This document shows positions 14,563 to 15,877 of a stretch of 15,877 nucleotides of DNA, piece by piece. The stretch lies in assembly GCA_900552725.1 (NCBI GenBank), contig USAT01000039.1:1-15877 (forward strand), read 5' to 3'. Below the pieces are notes generated by a model. It made no database searches. It was not told the origin of the DNA and worked only from the letters and a program-made list of their open reading frames with translations. The number at the start of each line of letters is the position of its first letter. Position 1 is the stretch's first letter. Both the position numbers and the translations under genes were made by a program. Origin of the DNA: an uncultured Eubacteriales bacterium (GTDB lineage Bacteria; Bacillota; Clostridia; Oscillospirales; Oscillospiraceae).

Positions 14563-15877
14563 ATGGCCAAGGACAAGTACTACGGCAAGACAGTACGCAA
14601 GAACTTTGCCCGGCACGAAGAAGTGGTGGCAATGCCCAATCTGCTGGAGATCCAGAAGGATTCCTATAAGTGGTTCCTGGAGACCGGCCTGCGGGAAGTG
14701 TTTTCCGATGTGGACGTGATCTCGGATTATGCCGGCAACCTGGAGCTGAGCTTCATCGACTACACCATGGACGAGAAGCCCAAGTACGATGTGGAGGAGT
14801 GCAAGGCCCGTGACGCCACGTATGCCGCCCCCATGAAGGTGCGGGTGCGCCTGCACAACAAGGAGACCGGCGAGATCAAGGAGCAGGAGATCTTCATGGG
14901 CGACTTCCCCCTGATGACCCACTCCGGCACCTTCGTCATCAACGGCGCCGAGCGCGTGGTGGTCAGCCAGATCGTTCGCTCCCCCGGCATCTACTACGGC
15001 AAGGAGATCGACCTGAAGACCGATCTGCCCCTGCTGACCAGCACCGTGATCCCCTACCGCGGCGCGTGGCTGGAGTATGAGACCGATACCAGCGAGGTGT
15101 TCTGGGTCCGTATCGACAAGAACCGCAAGCTGCCCATCACCTGCCTGATCCGCGCCCTGGGTCTCAAGACCGACGCGGAGATCCTGGAGCATTTCGGCGA
15201 TGACGAGCGAATCGTGGTGACGCTGGAGAAGGATACCTGCAAGACCTATGAGGAGGCTCTGCTGGAGATCTACCGCAAGCTGCGTCCCGGTGAGCCTCCC
15301 ACGGTGGACTCCGCCCAGACCCTGATCCAGAACCTGTTCTTCGATCCCCGGCGCTATGACCTGAGCACCGTGGGCCGCTATAAGTTCAACAAGAAGCTGA
15401 CCTTCTGGGCCCGGGCCAAGGGCCAGATGCTGCAGGAGCCCGTGGCCGATCCCGCCACCGGCGAGCTGCTGTTTGAAGAGGGCCATGTGCTGACCGCCGC
15501 CGACTGCGCCGAGATGGACGCCATCGGCGTGAAGGAGGTCACCGTGACCCTGGACACCGGCAAGGTGCTGAAGATCACCTCCAACGGCATGTGCGACATG
15601 TCTCGCTATGTGGACTTCGATCCCCGCGAGAAGTGCGGCATCAAGGAGCGCGTCCGCTTTGACGTACTGCAGGAGCTGCTGGGCCAGTATCAGGGCGAGG
15701 AGCTGATGGAGCAGTGCAAACTGCACGCCGACCAGTTGGTGCCCAAGCACATCATCATCGACGATATCTTCGCGTCCATCAACTACATGAACGCGCTGGC
15801 CTACGGCCTTGTCACCCGTGACGATATCGACCATCTGGGCAACCGCCGCCTGCGCTGCGTGGGCGAGCTGCTGCAGA
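14563..15877 (+). CDS. rpoB: RNA polymerase beta subunit RpoB (5' part, truncated by window end)
   Basis: 438 codons are visible and the frame is open to the window edge. Recognisable N-terminal features: MPNLLEIQKDSYKWFLE (24-40), ARDATYAAP (82-90), GDFPLMTHSGTFVINGAERV (113-132), VSQIVRSPGIYY (134-145) and, further on, RRYDLSTVGRYKFNKKL. RpoB forms the catalytic core of RNA polymerase with RpoC. The rifampicin-pocket region lies beyond or near the window end and is not assessed. The start ATG 14563 is preceded by an extended Shine-Dalgarno match. In many Firmicutes rpoB follows rplL; here it follows a flavodoxin gene, a terminator and its own promoter, so it is transcribed on its own. The visible part has almost no TTA, CTA or TCA codons, in keeping with high expression. 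Confidence 0.98.
   Translation, partial: MAKDKYYGKTVRKNFARHEEVVAMPNLLEIQKDSYKWFLETGLREVFSDVDVISDYAGNLELSFIDYTMDEKPKYDVEECKARDATYAAPMKVRVRLHNKETGEIKEQEIFMGDFPLMTHSGTFVINGAERVVVSQIVRSPGIYYGKEIDLKTDLPLLTSTVIPYRGAWLEYETDTSEVFWVRIDKNRKLPITCLIRALGLKTDAEILEHFGDDERIVVTLEKDTCKTYEEALLEIYRKLRPGEPPTVDSAQTLIQNLFFDPRRYDLSTVGRYKFNKKLTFWARAKGQMLQEPVADPATGELLFEEGHVLTAADCAEMDAIGVKEVTVTLDTGKVLKITSNGMCDMSRYVDFDPREKCGIKERVRFDVLQELLGQYQGEELMEQCKLHADQLVPKHIIIDDIFASINYMNALAYGLVTRDDIDHLGNRRLRCVGELLQ

Noticed and set aside
14455..15834. Minus-strand open frame of 459 codons
   Set aside because: Complement of rpoB, whose protein is clear in the plus-strand frame.

Overview
The window looks like chromosomal DNA of a GC-rich gut Firmicute, most likely a Clostridia member of the Oscillospiraceae type. 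The signs are SecA, SecG, LexA and RpoB of Gram-positive type, strong AGGAGG-like ribosome binding sites, GC-ending codons, and an intergenic block of GTAGGGCGG and GTTACTTTTGCC palindromes that I associate with that group. The taxonomic call is inference. I see no rRNA, tRNA, CRISPR array, insertion sequence or prophage gene.

Layout. At 1-172 is the 3' end of a membrane protein gene (probably TauE/SafE-type). A pair of terminator hairpins separates it from a convergent hypothetical gene (275-754, minus). Positions 771-1616 hold that gene's promoter, a cluster of about nine palindromes with no credible gene, and a promoter reading right. A three-gene plus-strand set follows: a small soluble protein (1617-2084), then two tandem paralogues with the same zinc-ribbon cytoplasmic head and different membrane/extracellular tails (2100-2495, 2511-3296). 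A secreted polysaccharide deacetylase (3373-4095) comes next and converges on secG (4143-4385, minus). secG and lexA (4583-5209) are divergent; a LexA-box-like site overlaps the lexA -35 element.

From 5248 to 10444 the minus strand carries an oligopeptide-type substrate-binding lipoprotein translationally coupled (ATGA overlap) to a PgeF/YfiH-type purine nucleoside phosphorylase, and upstream of them secA. Divergent from secA is a plus-strand run: a beta-CASP metallo-beta-lactamase-fold RNase (10664-12271), an RlmD/RumA-type 23S rRNA uracil-5-methyltransferase (12329-13708), a cysteine-rich flavodoxin-fold reductase (13701-14261) and, from its own TTGACA promoter and a ~215-nt leader, the start of rpoB (14563 to the window end).

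Most of this is housekeeping: protein export (SecA, SecG), SOS control (LexA), RNA processing and modification, and transcription. The points most worth a second look are a possible short antisense RNA across the rpoB promoter, a uniform TGn-extended -10 signature at the candidate promoters, the zinc-ribbon membrane pair, and the palindrome cluster. I did not find an unmistakable new multi-gene system.
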